The translations under genes and the position numbers were made by a program. From Meira nashicola (Eukaryota > Basidiomycota > Exobasidiomycetes > Exobasidiales > Brachybasidiaceae), in the NCBI GenBank assembly GCA_001600355.1, contig BCJU01000011.1:1-37304 (forward strand): 37,304 nt of DNA. Reading direction: 5' to 3'. Within the stretch, counting starts at the first letter, position 1; each line of letters begins with the position of its first letter. Shown here in pieces: positions 9,032-19,140 of this stretch. Under the pieces are notes generated by a model. It saw only the letters and a program-made list of their open reading frames with translations, searched no databases and had not been told where the DNA came from.

Positions 9032-9164
9032 CAATTTTCAGTTTATTGTTCCACAACCCATTTGCAGTACGTTAAGTTCAGTACCCGGTCCCGCTTTGGT
9101 GACGGTTGCAAAGTAATAATTACCCCGCATTCCTCCTTGCATATATTTAAAATTATGAAGCAGT

Positions 9165-9184
9165 GACCGGCTCTCTATCCGGTT
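9165..9184. promoter_or_regulatory. Tight pair of RACCGGMT sites between the two carriers
   Basis: GACCGGCT at 9165-9172 and AACCGGAT (reverse) at 9177-9184 are 12 bases apart and in opposite orientation. Looser CCGG sites lie at 9085, 9268 and 9342 in the same 515-base divergent region. One set of sites could control both carrier genes. Confidence 0.6.
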
Positions 9185-9359
9185 CAAATGATACGTTTCC
9201 CCACAATCTATCTAATCATGGCTTTATTCCCTGCATGATCAGCTGATTTGAGTATTATACTTACCAGCCGGCTGAGCTATCGCGCGGTGCGTGTTTTGCA
9301 TATTCGAAAATCAACGTTGGTTCTTCGCCTAGTAGTCATCTCCGGTTCAGTTCCGCTTC

Positions 9360-9367
9360 TATAAAAG
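9360..9367 (+). promoter_or_regulatory. TATA-like box of the plus-strand carrier gene
   Basis: TATAAAAG, 97 bases before the last base preceding ATG 9464 is reached. Confidence 0.45.
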
Positions 9368-9463
9368 AGGATATTTATATCAGATTCAGAACCTTTTTAT
9401 CCCATTTTTTCTAACTCAATCGTAACCTTTCAAAAGCAAGTCTGAGCTATTTTTACCTTCACG

Positions 9464-10652
9464 ATGCCTAGCGATAAATCAACACACCACTCTCCTGAGT
9501 ATTTGGATGCTCCACAGCTTGACAAAGGTATGTAAAGTAACAATTTATCAAAGACTAATCATTAATCATTTTCATATTATCACTACTTCTTTCACTCTTA
9601 TAGCGATCACACCAGGTGGTCATATAGCAAATGATGACGTAAGTCATTGCGAGTATATCTCAGTAAGTCGTTCGATGACTGACTTAAATAACATTGTATT
9701 CTCTTTTAAAGCTTATCGTGGCAGGTTCTTCTCATCGAAAGATCGCCAATCCACTCCCAAGTGGGATGATGTCTTTCTCTTCAACTTTACTTCTTTTCTC
9801 ACTTTACACACTCAAAGTAGCAGACATACAAACTGTCAATGCAATCTTAACAATGTCCCTTATGTTTGGAGGTTTTAGTTTATTCTTAAGTGGTTTATGG
9901 GAATTTGCAAGTGGAAATACGTTTGGAGCAACAATGTTTATCGCATATTCCGCTTTGTGAGTTCGTGAGAATTGGTCGTCTTAACTAGTATAGTATCTTA
10001 TAAATTCCTTCTTTCCATTTCATAATAGTTGGTGGGGATTTAGCATGAGTAAGTTCTGATCTGCACTACATATCTTTACCAAGGAAAAAGAATTTTACTA
10101 ATTTTCTACCATGTCTTTCCTCGCTTGAAAGTTCATATCCCTTTCTTTGGTATGACAGGAGCATATGATAGCGCACCCGGCATTTATTCTTCAACTGGTG
10201 CAGGTGCCGCTGAGGCTTCGAACGCTATAGGACTTTTCTATTGGGTATGGTTCGGTATCACTGCTTCTCGTGAGTCTATAAAATATTATCCTAAGCTTGA
10301 TTTCAGGTTGCTAAATCGTAGAAATCACCAGTCCTTTTATCATCTTTCCGTAGTAGCGGTGCTTTAGTTCTTTTTCTTTTTGCACTCGATTTGTAAGTTA
10401 TGACTTTTCATAAATCAGCATATCGCGATATGTCAGACTAACAAACTTCTTCGCCTATTTCTTTCCCAACCTAGAACTTTTGCCATGCACGGTGCTTATC
10501 AATACACGCAAAATATTCATTTAGAACGTGCTGCTGGTGCATTTGGAACTGCAACTTCATTCATCGGGTATTATATCGGCTCAGCATCATTCTTTACGAA
10601 GAACACAAGCTTTTTCAGCTTGCCCGTACTTCGCTTACATAAAAAACAATAA
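9464..10652 (+). CDS. GPR1/FUN34/YaaH-family carboxylate transporter (plus-strand copy)
   Basis: Second member of the acetate-transporter family. My model is join(9464..9527, 9604..9638, 9712..9956, 10029..10048, 10132..10269, 10332..10392, 10475..10652), 246 residues with six introns of 61-83 bases. The phases agree at every junction. The rebuilt protein has KIANPLPSGMMSF (NP-P motif), WEFASGNTFGATMF (GNTFGAT motif), WWGFSM, a late segment with WFGITASLLLSSFRSS leading into LVLFLFALDL, and a C-terminus SLPVLRLHKKQ. About six membrane spans are visible. One exon is only 20 bases long (10029-10048). It has more introns than its divergent neighbour, so if the pair arose by duplication it is not recent. 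Probable substrates are acetate or other short acids; the neighbouring catabolic genes suggest uptake or export of pathway acids. Confidence 0.9.
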
Positions 10653-10908
10653 AGAACAGGAAACATTAAATTATTATTTCGTTTCCCAATTATCTTTCTT
10701 ACTATCTCTTCTTATTCGTTGTACCGCTTCTCTCTACTACTTTAACGTATATATGTCAAAAAATATTGAACTTCAATTCTGTTTTAAGCCTTCTTACAAT
10801 ATAGTACATGCTAATAAAGATAAAACATATTTTAGTTCCATTCTATGACTGGCTTAATTTCAATGCCTAAGTGATGAAAGAAGCAAAGTCTGTGAGAATT
10901 TTTGTTCT

Positions 10909-12399
10909 CTAAATATGTTTTATGTACTCACTATTCTCTGCATCGCTCACTGCTTGTTCCATCTGCGCAGGCTTGTAAGTTTGAACCATAGAGTGAAGAA
11001 CGTCTAATTTTCCCTTTTTGTATAATGAAATCAAAAATGGAATTGTAACAGAAGGTTCGGAATTACCCATAAGAACACCTTCAACGGTCCAAATATTTGC
11101 CTTTTGATATAATCATACATGAAGATAAAAGAATTGTTAGTTTTGCACCAATTGATGAAAAGAGTTTCATCTCAGCACTACTTACCAGAATAAGTCCAAT
11201 AGGAACTTCCATCAATGCTGTTGGAGGTGGTGAACCAACAATAAGAGCTTTTCCACCAATCGCAAGAGACAAGACGCTGTCTTTGATTGCTTTTGGAGAA
11301 CCACTTGCTTCGACTACCAGAGTTGCTCCTCTTCCATCTTTACTCTTTGACTTAATGTATGCAATGAATTCTTCCGAATCTTTGAATTCTTTTGGATTAA
11401 CCAACTCATCAACTTGAATTTCATCTTTTGCCATTTTTAAGCGTGATTCATTCAAATCACAAGCAATCACTTTACCGAATTTTAACATCTTACCTGCTAC
11501 CAAAGCACCTAAACCGACTGCTCCAATTCCAGTTACCAACAAGGTTTCATTTTCAAAAGATTCATTTTCATGACTTTGTTTAGGTAAGCTGGGAAGATTA
11601 AAATCTTGTTGCAGATTTGAATAACGTTGAAATGATCTTCTTTTTGAATTTGTACTTTGGGCTTTTTCCATTACAGTAGAAAAACCTGTTTGAAATCCAC
11701 AAGCTAAGGCGCAGGCAAACTTTGCTGGAATATCTCTGGATATACGGGTAAGCTAAATAAAGAATAAAATCCTCTTTTTTAGTTAATTCCTCAAGAAATA
11801 TGTAAGCTATATCTACACTAAATACCACTTACACTACGACCGCTAGCTGGCATCAAGTTGGCAAAACTACTTTGACCGAAATATTTTGTATGTGCTTGTT
11901 TAGGTTGCTTATCTTCTGTTTGATAAGATACTTTGACATTTTGCATAGAATGATCGAGAAAAGCCAAGTTTAAAGGCAAAAAAGAATCACAACAAGCAGG
12001 TTCTATTCGTTTACAAGAGTTGCAACTTCCACAACTACAAAAAGAAGCAACAACAAAATCGCCTTTTGAAAATTGAGAAATATAGTCTTTGCCTACTTTG
12101 ACTACCTCTCCTGCTCCTTCATGACCAAGAATGCAAGGATATGGAGCAGGAATCTTTCCGGACCATGAACCTAAGTCAGTGTGGCTAGATGAAATCAAGG
12201 AAGGCTTGTTGATAAGACTATGCAAATTTATTTCTTTTTTGTTCACTCACCAAATTCCAGAAGCATGGAAACGAATTAAAACTTCATCATCGCGTAGATC
12301 TTCTGCGTTGACGTCAATATCTACCAACTTAAATCGACCACCTGCTTCTTCAACTACCAAAGCTTGTGCTTTATTAGGAATTGCGATACTCGTCATCAT
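10909..12399 (-). CDS. Zinc-dependent alcohol dehydrogenase (MDR superfamily)
   Basis: NAD(P)-dependent alcohol dehydrogenase. My model is complement(10909..11100, 11186..11752, 11833..12184, 12251..12399), 419 residues, with all junctions in phase. Catalytic zinc ligands are Cys50-His51 (CHTD), His71-Glu72 (GHEGAGE) and Cys185 (LACGFQTG). The structural-zinc lobe is FCSCGSCNSC with Cys101, 104 and 107 plus Cys114 or 115. The Rossmann motif is VTGIGAVGLGA. Unusually, a polar stretch of about 30 extra residues (QSTNSKRRSFQRY onward, near 199-236) separates the substrate-side helix from the Rossmann strand. The C-terminus (EYIKHI) ends where family members end. It is divergent from the kinase gene at 12746, with two RACCGGMT sites between them. 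It may oxidise the alcohol made by the P450 or reduce an aldehyde. Confidence 0.93.
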
Positions 12400-12450
12400 T
12401 TTGAATGAAATGGATTATAGTCATTCTGATTCATATTTGATTGAATGAGG

Positions 12451-12458
12451 CATTTATA
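12451..12458 (-). promoter_or_regulatory. TATA-like box of the alcohol dehydrogenase gene
   Basis: TATAAATG on the minus strand, 52 bases upstream of ATG 12399. Confidence 0.4.
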
Positions 12459-12535
12459 TTATTCTTAAACATCTGATATGCATGTCGTGTGCCGTGCAGT
12501 CAGGTTTGACTTAATTTATGTGCCTTGCGCATTAA

Positions 12536-12567
12536 AGCCGGTTCCGAAGCAAGTATCAGAGCCGGTC
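12536..12567. promoter_or_regulatory. Two RACCGGMT sites between ADH and kinase genes
   Basis: AACCGGCT (reverse) at 12536-12543 and GACCGGCT (reverse) at 12560-12567, followed by two looser CCGG sites at 12591 and 12599. The region is a divergent promoter of about 346 bases. Confidence 0.6.
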
Positions 12568-12745
12568 CATAAACTCAGCGCGGCGTTGGTCCGGCGCGCC
12601 GGAACTTAGGAATAGTAGCCTTAAAGCGTGCATATTTATTTCCCCGCCTAAGAATAATTTATCAGGTTCGGAGAAGAGACACTCTTTTGAAAAAGGTGAA
12701 CAGCATGTTGAAATATCTTTTTTTAACCATTATCCATCACTAGAA

Positions 12746-14072
12746 ATGGCAAGATCACTATCTCAAGAAGAAGCTATAAGAAGGCTTTCGAATTTTTTAG
12801 AAAGGAATGAAACAACAAAAAATAAAATAAAAACCCCAATCAAAGTCAAATTTGCCGCTTTTGGACAATCAAATCCAACATTATTAGTCACTGATGCACA
12901 AAATGAGAAGTTCGTAGTTCGAAAAAAACCAGAAGGAATTTTGATAAGCAAAGGTTCACATGCTATCGAAAGGGAATATGAAATAATGAATGCATTAAAA
13001 AAGTATAATTCAACACTTCCAAAAGCCGATCAAGATGAACTAGCAGTGCCTGTGCCTGAAGTATACTGCCTATGTGAAGATATCAATATTTTAGGAACTG
13101 CTTTTTATGTTATGAAATTTATCGAAGGTCGTATCTTTACAGATCAAAGAATGTTAGATATACCGAAAGAGGAACGAAGAGAATGGTGAGTAAAAGAGAA
13201 ATAATAGGTTTATCAGAAGAATTATGAGACTGACCAAAGCTTGATTATTAAAACAGTTGGTTAGCCGCAGTAAAAACACTAGCAAATTTACATAGAATAG
13301 ATCCGGAAAAAGTTGGTTTAAGCACGTATGGCAAAAGAAGCGGTTTTTTTCAAAGACAATTGAAAACGTTTACCAAACTTGAAGAGATGCAATCAAAAAT
13401 TAAAAATCGTAATACAGGAAATGAGTTAGGTCATATTCCAAATCATCAAGAAACAGTTAAACTGATCGAAAAAGAAATGATTCAAGACGAAAATGCGATT
13501 TATCATGGAGATTTCAAGATCGATAATTTGATTTATCATCCTACCCAATCAAAAATTGTGGCTGTGATCGATTGGGAATTGAGTACTTTAGGTCATCCAT
13601 TGGCGGATTTAGTGATTTTATTGCAACCGTTCACACTACCTTGCACATTTCCAGATCGCATAAATGAAAAGGAAGAACAACAAAGAGCTAATCAAAGGGC
13701 AGAACCATTTTTATTATTAGGGGACTTAAGTGAAGAACAATCACCTGTACCTCAAATTGATGAACTTCTTTATGAGTACTGTAAAGCTGCCCAAAGACCT
13801 TTTCCAATCCAAGGATGGCATTTCCTAAAGGGATGGTGTTGGTACAGGGTAAGTAGGGTTAGGTTATGAGCAGCATCATCAAAAAAAAGTCATTAATCTT
13901 ATTTCTTCCCTTCCTCCTCATTCAGCTCGGAGTCATCACTCATGGTATAGCTGGTCGATTAGCGCAAAATGATCCAAAAGAGTTGGAAAAGAATGTGTAC
14001 GCAAGATTTTATCCTCAAAGTGCAAATATCGCTCTTCATTTATTAAAATTAAAACATGATCAAAAATTGTAG
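12746..14072 (+). CDS. Aminoglycoside-phosphotransferase-fold kinase, ACAD10/11 kinase type
   Basis: My model is join(12746..13185, 13257..13848, 13926..14072), 392 residues, with introns of 71 and 77 bases. The small N-terminal lobe includes [20 protein letters not shown], the usual start of this subgroup. The catalytic loop is HGDFKIDN (His230, Asp232, Asn237) and the metal-binding motif is [16 protein letters not shown] (Asp252). Splicing joins KGWCWYR to [14 protein letters not shown], matching the family C-terminus. Vertebrates fuse this kinase to an acyl-CoA dehydrogenase in ACAD10/ACAD11, and bacteria have it as LvaA beside LvaC. There it phosphorylates the hydroxyl of a 4-hydroxyacyl-CoA so the dehydrogenase can eliminate phosphate. 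The matching dehydrogenase lies at 1243-2773 under the same promoter motif. The kinase fold is certain; the substrate is inferred. Confidence 0.92.
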
Positions 14073-14099
14073 AAAAAAGAAACACACCTTTTGTAGAAG

Positions 14100-14135
14100 A
14101 ACCGGCTAGTAAAAAAAAATATTTAGCATCCGGTT
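14100..14135. promoter_or_regulatory. Two RACCGGMT sites upstream of the large Zn2Cys6 gene
   Basis: AACCGGCT at 14100-14107 and AACCGGAT (reverse) at 14128-14135, just after the kinase stop. They are the last exact copies seen in a promoter when moving rightward. Confidence 0.6.
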
Positions 14136-14197
14136 CACTGTTAAAACCGAAAAGATAGTTTTGTGCAGGCGCGGCGCCGAAGGTTTTGAGATTTTAA

Positions 14198-16828
14198 ATG
14201 TTTATACATAATCATACTGCTCTAGTGCAAACGAAAACCAATCAGACTCTATATTTAGGTTGGGGAAATGCGGGGAAAAAGAAGGTGCAAAATTCTCATC
14301 CTCAATACCATCATAAATTATACAAATTCAAAACGAGTGATGATGAAGAAATGGCAAGCTCAAAAGAACATCGTATACGATCTTTGTTTGCTTGTGATAT
14401 TTGCAAAAGGATAAAGATGAAATGTGTTCCCTTGAACGGTAATGCATCTGATCCGAAACCACCTTGTCAAAGATGTGCAAGGATTGGTCATCGATGTACT
14501 TTTCAAGGATTAGATCAAGCACCACCTAAGGGAAAAAAGAGAAGAAGGACAAGGTCTAACAAACGAAAGAATTCAGATAACGAAAGAAGTGAGGTTGAAG
14601 TAGCAGAAATTAACATGCCAATCTTACCTTCAAGTTCAAGAGACATGAGATCTTCCACAACTGATGGTGATGATTACGTTTCGCTATTGGAGTCACCCCT
14701 AATCTTTAATCAATTGCAAAGTATAAATCACCAACCTACTTTATCAGTCAACCATAGCTCTTTCTCCTTTTCTCCCTCTAGCGGTGAAATTGGAGAAAGG
14801 GCTTCTACTATAAACACCGATACAAGCAATATGTTTGATCTCAATTCTGAAGAATTAAATTCTCCAGTCTCAATAGACTCTACTACAAAATCAGGAGATA
14901 CGATTTCCGTTAGGGAAAAGATGCACCCTCTTGCATTATTAGCGGAAGCATCACTAGGAATAAATCCAAATTTCTCCTCTATTAAAGAAACAAATAATCT
15001 CACTCGATCCAGTGAATCAAATATAAACCTTCAAAGTCAAAATCCATCATCTTCATCTTCTCAGAAAAAAACAACAACGATAAAGTATTGGCCTGGCAAT
15101 GAAATTCCACCTACCGAACATAAAGTGATTAGTAATAATTTACTCAATTGGACTGAAGTTGAAAATTTATTCGAAATATATTTCAAGGGTTTTGCTCAAC
15201 ACTTTTTGGTTCTAGATCCTTCTTTTCATACAGTTAATTTAGTCGCTCAACGATCAAATGTCCTTCTCACTACAATATGTGCCTTAGCAAGTCGATCTTT
15301 TCCTGCAAGACCTACGTTACATAAAGAATTATTCGAATTGGCTATTTCACTCATTTCTACAAGTATTGCAGATGGAAGACAAAGTGTCGAATTAATTCAA
15401 TCTTTACTTCTTTTATCGATGTGGCCTTTGCCTATGTCTCGTTGGGAAGATGGAAAATCTTGGATTTTTAGTGGAATTGCATTTAGGATGGCAACTGAAT
15501 TAAATTTACACGAATTAGGAAGTGAAAAAAATGAATTAAAATTTCATCAATCAACAAAAAATCATTTCATTCAACCTGAAACAATTGCAAAAGAAATTCG
15601 AAATCAAGAAAGATGTTATCTTACTTGCTTTTCCGTTGATCAAAGTTTTAGTACAATGCGTGGAAGGCCGACAGTTTTATCTAGTACTGCATTAATACGT
15701 GAATGGAATATTTGGATCAAAAGTCCAATATGTAAACGTTGGGAAGTAGGAATTTGTGCTTTTGTGGATTTGATGGGAATGCTTACGGAACAATGCAAAT
15801 CAATGCAGCAAATGCAAAAAAATGGATCAGATAAGAATTCTTCTCTTGACTTTTCTGACCAACAATTCCACAACATTGATCACTCTAACGATGACGGATC
15901 ATTTTTATCGCACATTCATATATTTGATGATAAAATTGAAGAATGGCGTGAACGATGGATAAAGAGAGGATTGTTCCATCATCATTCTTCACCTCTAAAA
16001 GACGACTTGGAAAATCATTTGTTCTCTTCAATAGTGGAACAAATGCCTTTACGATATAATTATGCAAAATTAGTCATCAACAGTATGGGCTTACAACATT
16101 GTCTTCTTATACATGCTCGATCGACGGAGATTGATGTTTTATTTTCAAGATGTTGGAGAGCATCTTTAAATTTATTAAACAGTGCTTTAGAAGGAATGCG
16201 ACCACTGATCAAATATTTACCCGATACTCAATTTTTAGTTTTATGCTATGCTTCAGTATCTTTGTTAAAATTACGTTGTCATCCTATGGCTTCTTTATCG
16301 GAAAAGAAGAATGTTAATGCAATTTTGTTGGTAACAAAGGTAGCAAAACTACTTGATTCTGTAAGTGTAACGCCAAACCATCATCCTGCAATTTATTCGT
16401 CATTTTTATGGTCAATCCTTCGTCGAATTGGTGGCGGAAATCAAGGTTCATATCAAGAAGAAAGAAATGATTCAACGCGGGAATCAAGTCTTTCTGCTTG
16501 TTTAAATACTTTAAATCCAAGAAATAAAAGGAAACAAACCTTAGAAGAAGAATCTAGTAACAGTGATAATTTTAACATGGAGTACAAGGATAATTCACTT
16601 AATTCGGAAGACAAAGAAATTGTAGATGCATATTATTTAAGCATTCATCCTAATTTCAAAAACCCTCAACCACTTTTTGTTCAATGGCCTGAAGCATTAT
16701 CTGGTTCAGATTTCGATTTTGGATGTGGAAATTTAATGGAATTCAAAGAGAATATTTTAAATTCTCAACAAGAAAGTGATGTTTTTTATCAAGATTTTTG
16801 GGATAAAGTCGTTCCTTCTACTTCCTAG
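14198..16828 (+). CDS. Zn2Cys6 transcription factor with fungal middle homology region
   Basis: The frame from ATG 14198 gives 876 residues, but ATG 14351 (825 residues, starting MASSKEHR) is more likely. A CCAAT string at about 14238 and TATATTTA at 14250-14257 lie just upstream of it, and the zinc cluster follows closely. The cluster is CDICKRIKMKC, a long 13-residue loop, then CQRCARIGHRC. A basic stretch (KGKKRRRTRSNKRK) and a long low-complexity Ser/Asn region follow. The middle homology region (fungal_trans type) is seen around FEIYFKGFAQHFLVLDPSFH and WEDGKSWIFSGIAFRMATEL. The C-terminus is acidic and Asn-rich, as in activators. It adjoins the catabolic block and has two RACCGGMT sites upstream, so it is my first candidate for the block's regulator. 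Binding to that motif is not shown by the sequence. Confidence 0.92.
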   Translation: MFIHNHTALVQTKTNQTLYLGWGNAGKKKVQNSHPQYHHKLYKFKTSDDEEMASSKEHRIRSLFACDICKRIKMKCVPLNGNASDPKPPCQRCARIGHRCTFQGLDQAPPKGKKRRRTRSNKRKNSDNERSEVEVAEINMPILPSSSRDMRSSTTDGDDYVSLLESPLIFNQLQSINHQPTLSVNHSSFSFSPSSGEIGERASTINTDTSNMFDLNSEELNSPVSIDSTTKSGDTISVREKMHPLALLAEASLGINPNFSSIKETNNLTRSSESNINLQSQNPSSSSSQKKTTTIKYWPGNEIPPTEHKVISNNLLNWTEVENLFEIYFKGFAQHFLVLDPSFHTVNLVAQRSNVLLTTICALASRSFPARPTLHKELFELAISLISTSIADGRQSVELIQSLLLLSMWPLPMSRWEDGKSWIFSGIAFRMATELNLHELGSEKNELKFHQSTKNHFIQPETIAKEIRNQERCYLTCFSVDQSFSTMRGRPTVLSSTALIREWNIWIKSPICKRWEVGICAFVDLMGMLTEQCKSMQQMQKNGSDKNSSLDFSDQQFHNIDHSNDDGSFLSHIHIFDDKIEEWRERWIKRGLFHHHSSPLKDDLENHLFSSIVEQMPLRYNYAKLVINSMGLQHCLLIHARSTEIDVLFSRCWRASLNLLNSALEGMRPLIKYLPDTQFLVLCYASVSLLKLRCHPMASLSEKKNVNAILLVTKVAKLLDSVSVTPNHHPAIYSSFLWSILRRIGGGNQGSYQEERNDSTRESSLSACLNTLNPRNKRKQTLEEESSNSDNFNMEYKDNSLNSEDKEIVDAYYLSIHPNFKNPQPLFVQWPEALSGSDFDFGCGNLMEFKENILNSQQESDVFYQDFWDKVVPSTS

Positions 16829-17161
16829 TCTAAGTGTATAATAAATAGGATAAGAGCTGTGATAATAATTATCGTTGGGCAAGTATTTATGATTTGCGTG
16901 CTAGTGTGATTGAAATTCATGCAGAGCTTAATGAGAGTACCCAAACTCTATATCACGGAACAGGTTGTACAAGGTTGAATTAGAAGTCAGGGCAGGCGCA
17001 GACACAGTAGCCGCGCTAGCTCTGCATGTATATTAACTTTAACTTTTTATTCTGCATGCATGCATGTATGCATAGCTTTAAATGTATTGATTTTGAACAC
17101 CTACCATCATCATCATCAATTACCTGCATGACTGCCTGTCACTGCCCTTGTTCCCTTTGTG
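16829..17161. other. Intergenic region with GCAT and CAT microsatellites
   Basis: No gene is visible. A GCAT-type repeat occupies about 17053-17073 and a short CAT run about 17105-17117. There is no RACCGGMT site and no clear TATA box near the following ATG. Confidence 0.5.
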
Positions 17162-18805
17162 ATGGGAAAGCGTGGTCAAGAAAAGAAGTCATGTACGCAT
17201 TGTATACGTAGAAAAGTACGCTGTGATTGGATTGAGCAAAAGCAAGAAGGGAAACAAAAATGTACAAATTGTGAACGACGTAAACAAGAATGTTTGGGGA
17301 CCAGCAGGCAGATGATAGTTGAAGGGAATAACCTTGTTGTGACAGCAAAGACTCCAACAATTCATCCAGCAAACACTTCGCAAGCAGAAGATACAACACT
17401 TGGATTGAAAGGATTGGATTTGCAACTTATTCAAGCTGCTTTTCATGCATTTTATTCTAGCAATTGTTTCTTGAGTCGTATTTTGATTCATTGGAAACCA
17501 TTTTTGCAATCATTACTACAGACAATACCTTCAATCAGTCCAACGGATCCAATGTGTGTTTTATTAGAAGCAATCATTTCTCATGGCATGACACTCGATC
17601 CAATCACTTCTGTCAGTTCTTTACCTTCAAAGACTGCAATGGTACATCATCTTCGATCTTTGCTAGAATCGATCCTATCCGGCGAGCTTAACAATATGCA
17701 TTCACTCACAATTGGTCAATTGAATGCTCTTTTAGCTAGTTGTACGATTCTATTGGATGTATGGCCGGATACAGAGTTATTTTATCCGGTTTCAATCTTA
17801 CCCGACCCCTCAAAAGGACAAAGAGTTGAGCGTGTAAACTTTCTCAAATTACCGGTCGACCATGTGGCAAGCTCAGCAAGACTGATGGAATACATCATTT
17901 TCGAACAACGAGGACTTTCTCAGCAATTAGACCAAAATGATGTAGGTCATTGCTCGCACAATATCATACTTTATTGGTACATCTTTCTGATCGATGCATT
18001 TTCCGAATCATTTCTTGAAAGAAGACCTTTTATTAATGTGGACACAGTGACTTTAATGGAAAAGTTTATCGATCAACAAAGAACCAACGATTATGTTTGT
18101 CCAAAAAATTCAATCTTGACTCAAGATGAAATCAAAGCAAGAAATCAAACAGCCCAATTCTTGTTCAACCTTGGTGAATTGGCTAAAATTTCGCGTCAGA
18201 TCAGTTCTGCCAGAAAGTTATCAGCAGCATTGCCGTACAGTGTTGGTGAGAAAGATTTTAGGGAGATTATCAAACAGTTGAATTCATGGGAGAATAGCGA
18301 ACAAGGATTGTTGGTTCAAGCTATCAAAGATCAAGGAGAAGTACTAGGATATTGCGTTGACTTTTTGCATAAGTATTGCTATCTAAGACTTCACGTGATC
18401 GCTAGGGACTGTAATATGTTTGAAAGCGATGATCAAGATGACAAAATGTTCACTTATTCTATACGCTCCGCTAGTTTTGATGCATGGCAGCAAATTGTAG
18501 CCATGATGGAGGAGCTGGAGAAAGGCCGAATTGCGAATGAAACAAGACATATGCTACTTTCCCAATCAAGGTTAATGATCTATAGTATCTTGGATTGCAT
18601 ATATTGGGGCTTACGAAGGTTAAAAATGGAAAAGAGCTTTATAGAATCGGAGGAACGAAAAGATTTGGAACGTGGCTCAGATGTGATGCTATTGATTCTT
18701 AATAATTATAGTGGCGAAGACGTATGTCTTGGACTAGATGTTCTAGATTATATGGCAAGATTAGAGCAAATGGCTTTTAAGTGCAAGAACAATGAAAACT
18801 CTTGA
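17162..18805 (+). CDS. Zn2Cys6 transcription factor
   Basis: 547 residues in one exon. The start is ATG 17162; the codon before it, also open, is GTG. The zinc cluster is at the very N-terminus: CTHCIRRKVRC, a 12-residue loop rich in Gln and Lys, then CTNCERRKQEC. The remaining roughly 480 residues are mainly helical and resemble the C-terminal half of fungal regulators that lack a textbook middle homology region, with an acidic segment near FESDDQDDKMF. There is no sign of damage and no N. It lies between the left catabolic block and the secreted esterase; the latter may be a target, but nothing in the sequence proves it. Confidence 0.88.
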   Translation: MGKRGQEKKSCTHCIRRKVRCDWIEQKQEGKQKCTNCERRKQECLGTSRQMIVEGNNLVVTAKTPTIHPANTSQAEDTTLGLKGLDLQLIQAAFHAFYSSNCFLSRILIHWKPFLQSLLQTIPSISPTDPMCVLLEAIISHGMTLDPITSVSSLPSKTAMVHHLRSLLESILSGELNNMHSLTIGQLNALLASCTILLDVWPDTELFYPVSILPDPSKGQRVERVNFLKLPVDHVASSARLMEYIIFEQRGLSQQLDQNDVGHCSHNIILYWYIFLIDAFSESFLERRPFINVDTVTLMEKFIDQQRTNDYVCPKNSILTQDEIKARNQTAQFLFNLGELAKISRQISSARKLSAALPYSVGEKDFREIIKQLNSWENSEQGLLVQAIKDQGEVLGYCVDFLHKYCYLRLHVIARDCNMFESDDQDDKMFTYSIRSASFDAWQQIVAMMEELEKGRIANETRHMLLSQSRLMIYSILDCIYWGLRRLKMEKSFIESEERKDLERGSDVMLLILNNYSGEDVCLGLDVLDYMARLEQMAFKCKNNENS

Positions 18806-19074
18806 TCAAGAAACGTGTTTTGGCAAGAGAATGAGGCTGTGATCGTAAGATAAAACTGTATTTATACTTGTATTCTACTCTGTAATAAAAATTTAATATA
18901 ATCTTTTGACGTGCATATGTTTTCCGTAATTAAGATATAATTCCCGTATTCATTTTTAGGGACATGTCGCTTTGCGCGCTGCACGTCATGCATGAAATAT
19001 TCCTCCACTGCATATGTATACCAAAGTACATACCTCTACTTTCAAGAATGGTCTTTATAGTACACAAGAAAAGG

Positions 19075-19082
19075 TATATAAG
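19075..19082 (+). promoter_or_regulatory. TATA-like box of the secreted esterase gene
   Basis: TATATAAG, 66 bases upstream of ATG 19141. The rest of the 335-base gap 18806-19140 shows no gene and no repeated motif. Confidence 0.5.
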
Positions 19083-19140
19083 TAGGGCCAAATGAAGAAG
19101 AATTTTCCCATTTCCAGCACAACCCTTTCTCCCTACAACC

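Noticed and set aside
17053..17073. GCAT repeats considered as a regulatory array.
   Set aside because: A short microsatellite-like run without dyad symmetry beyond its own repeat unit; it occurs once.
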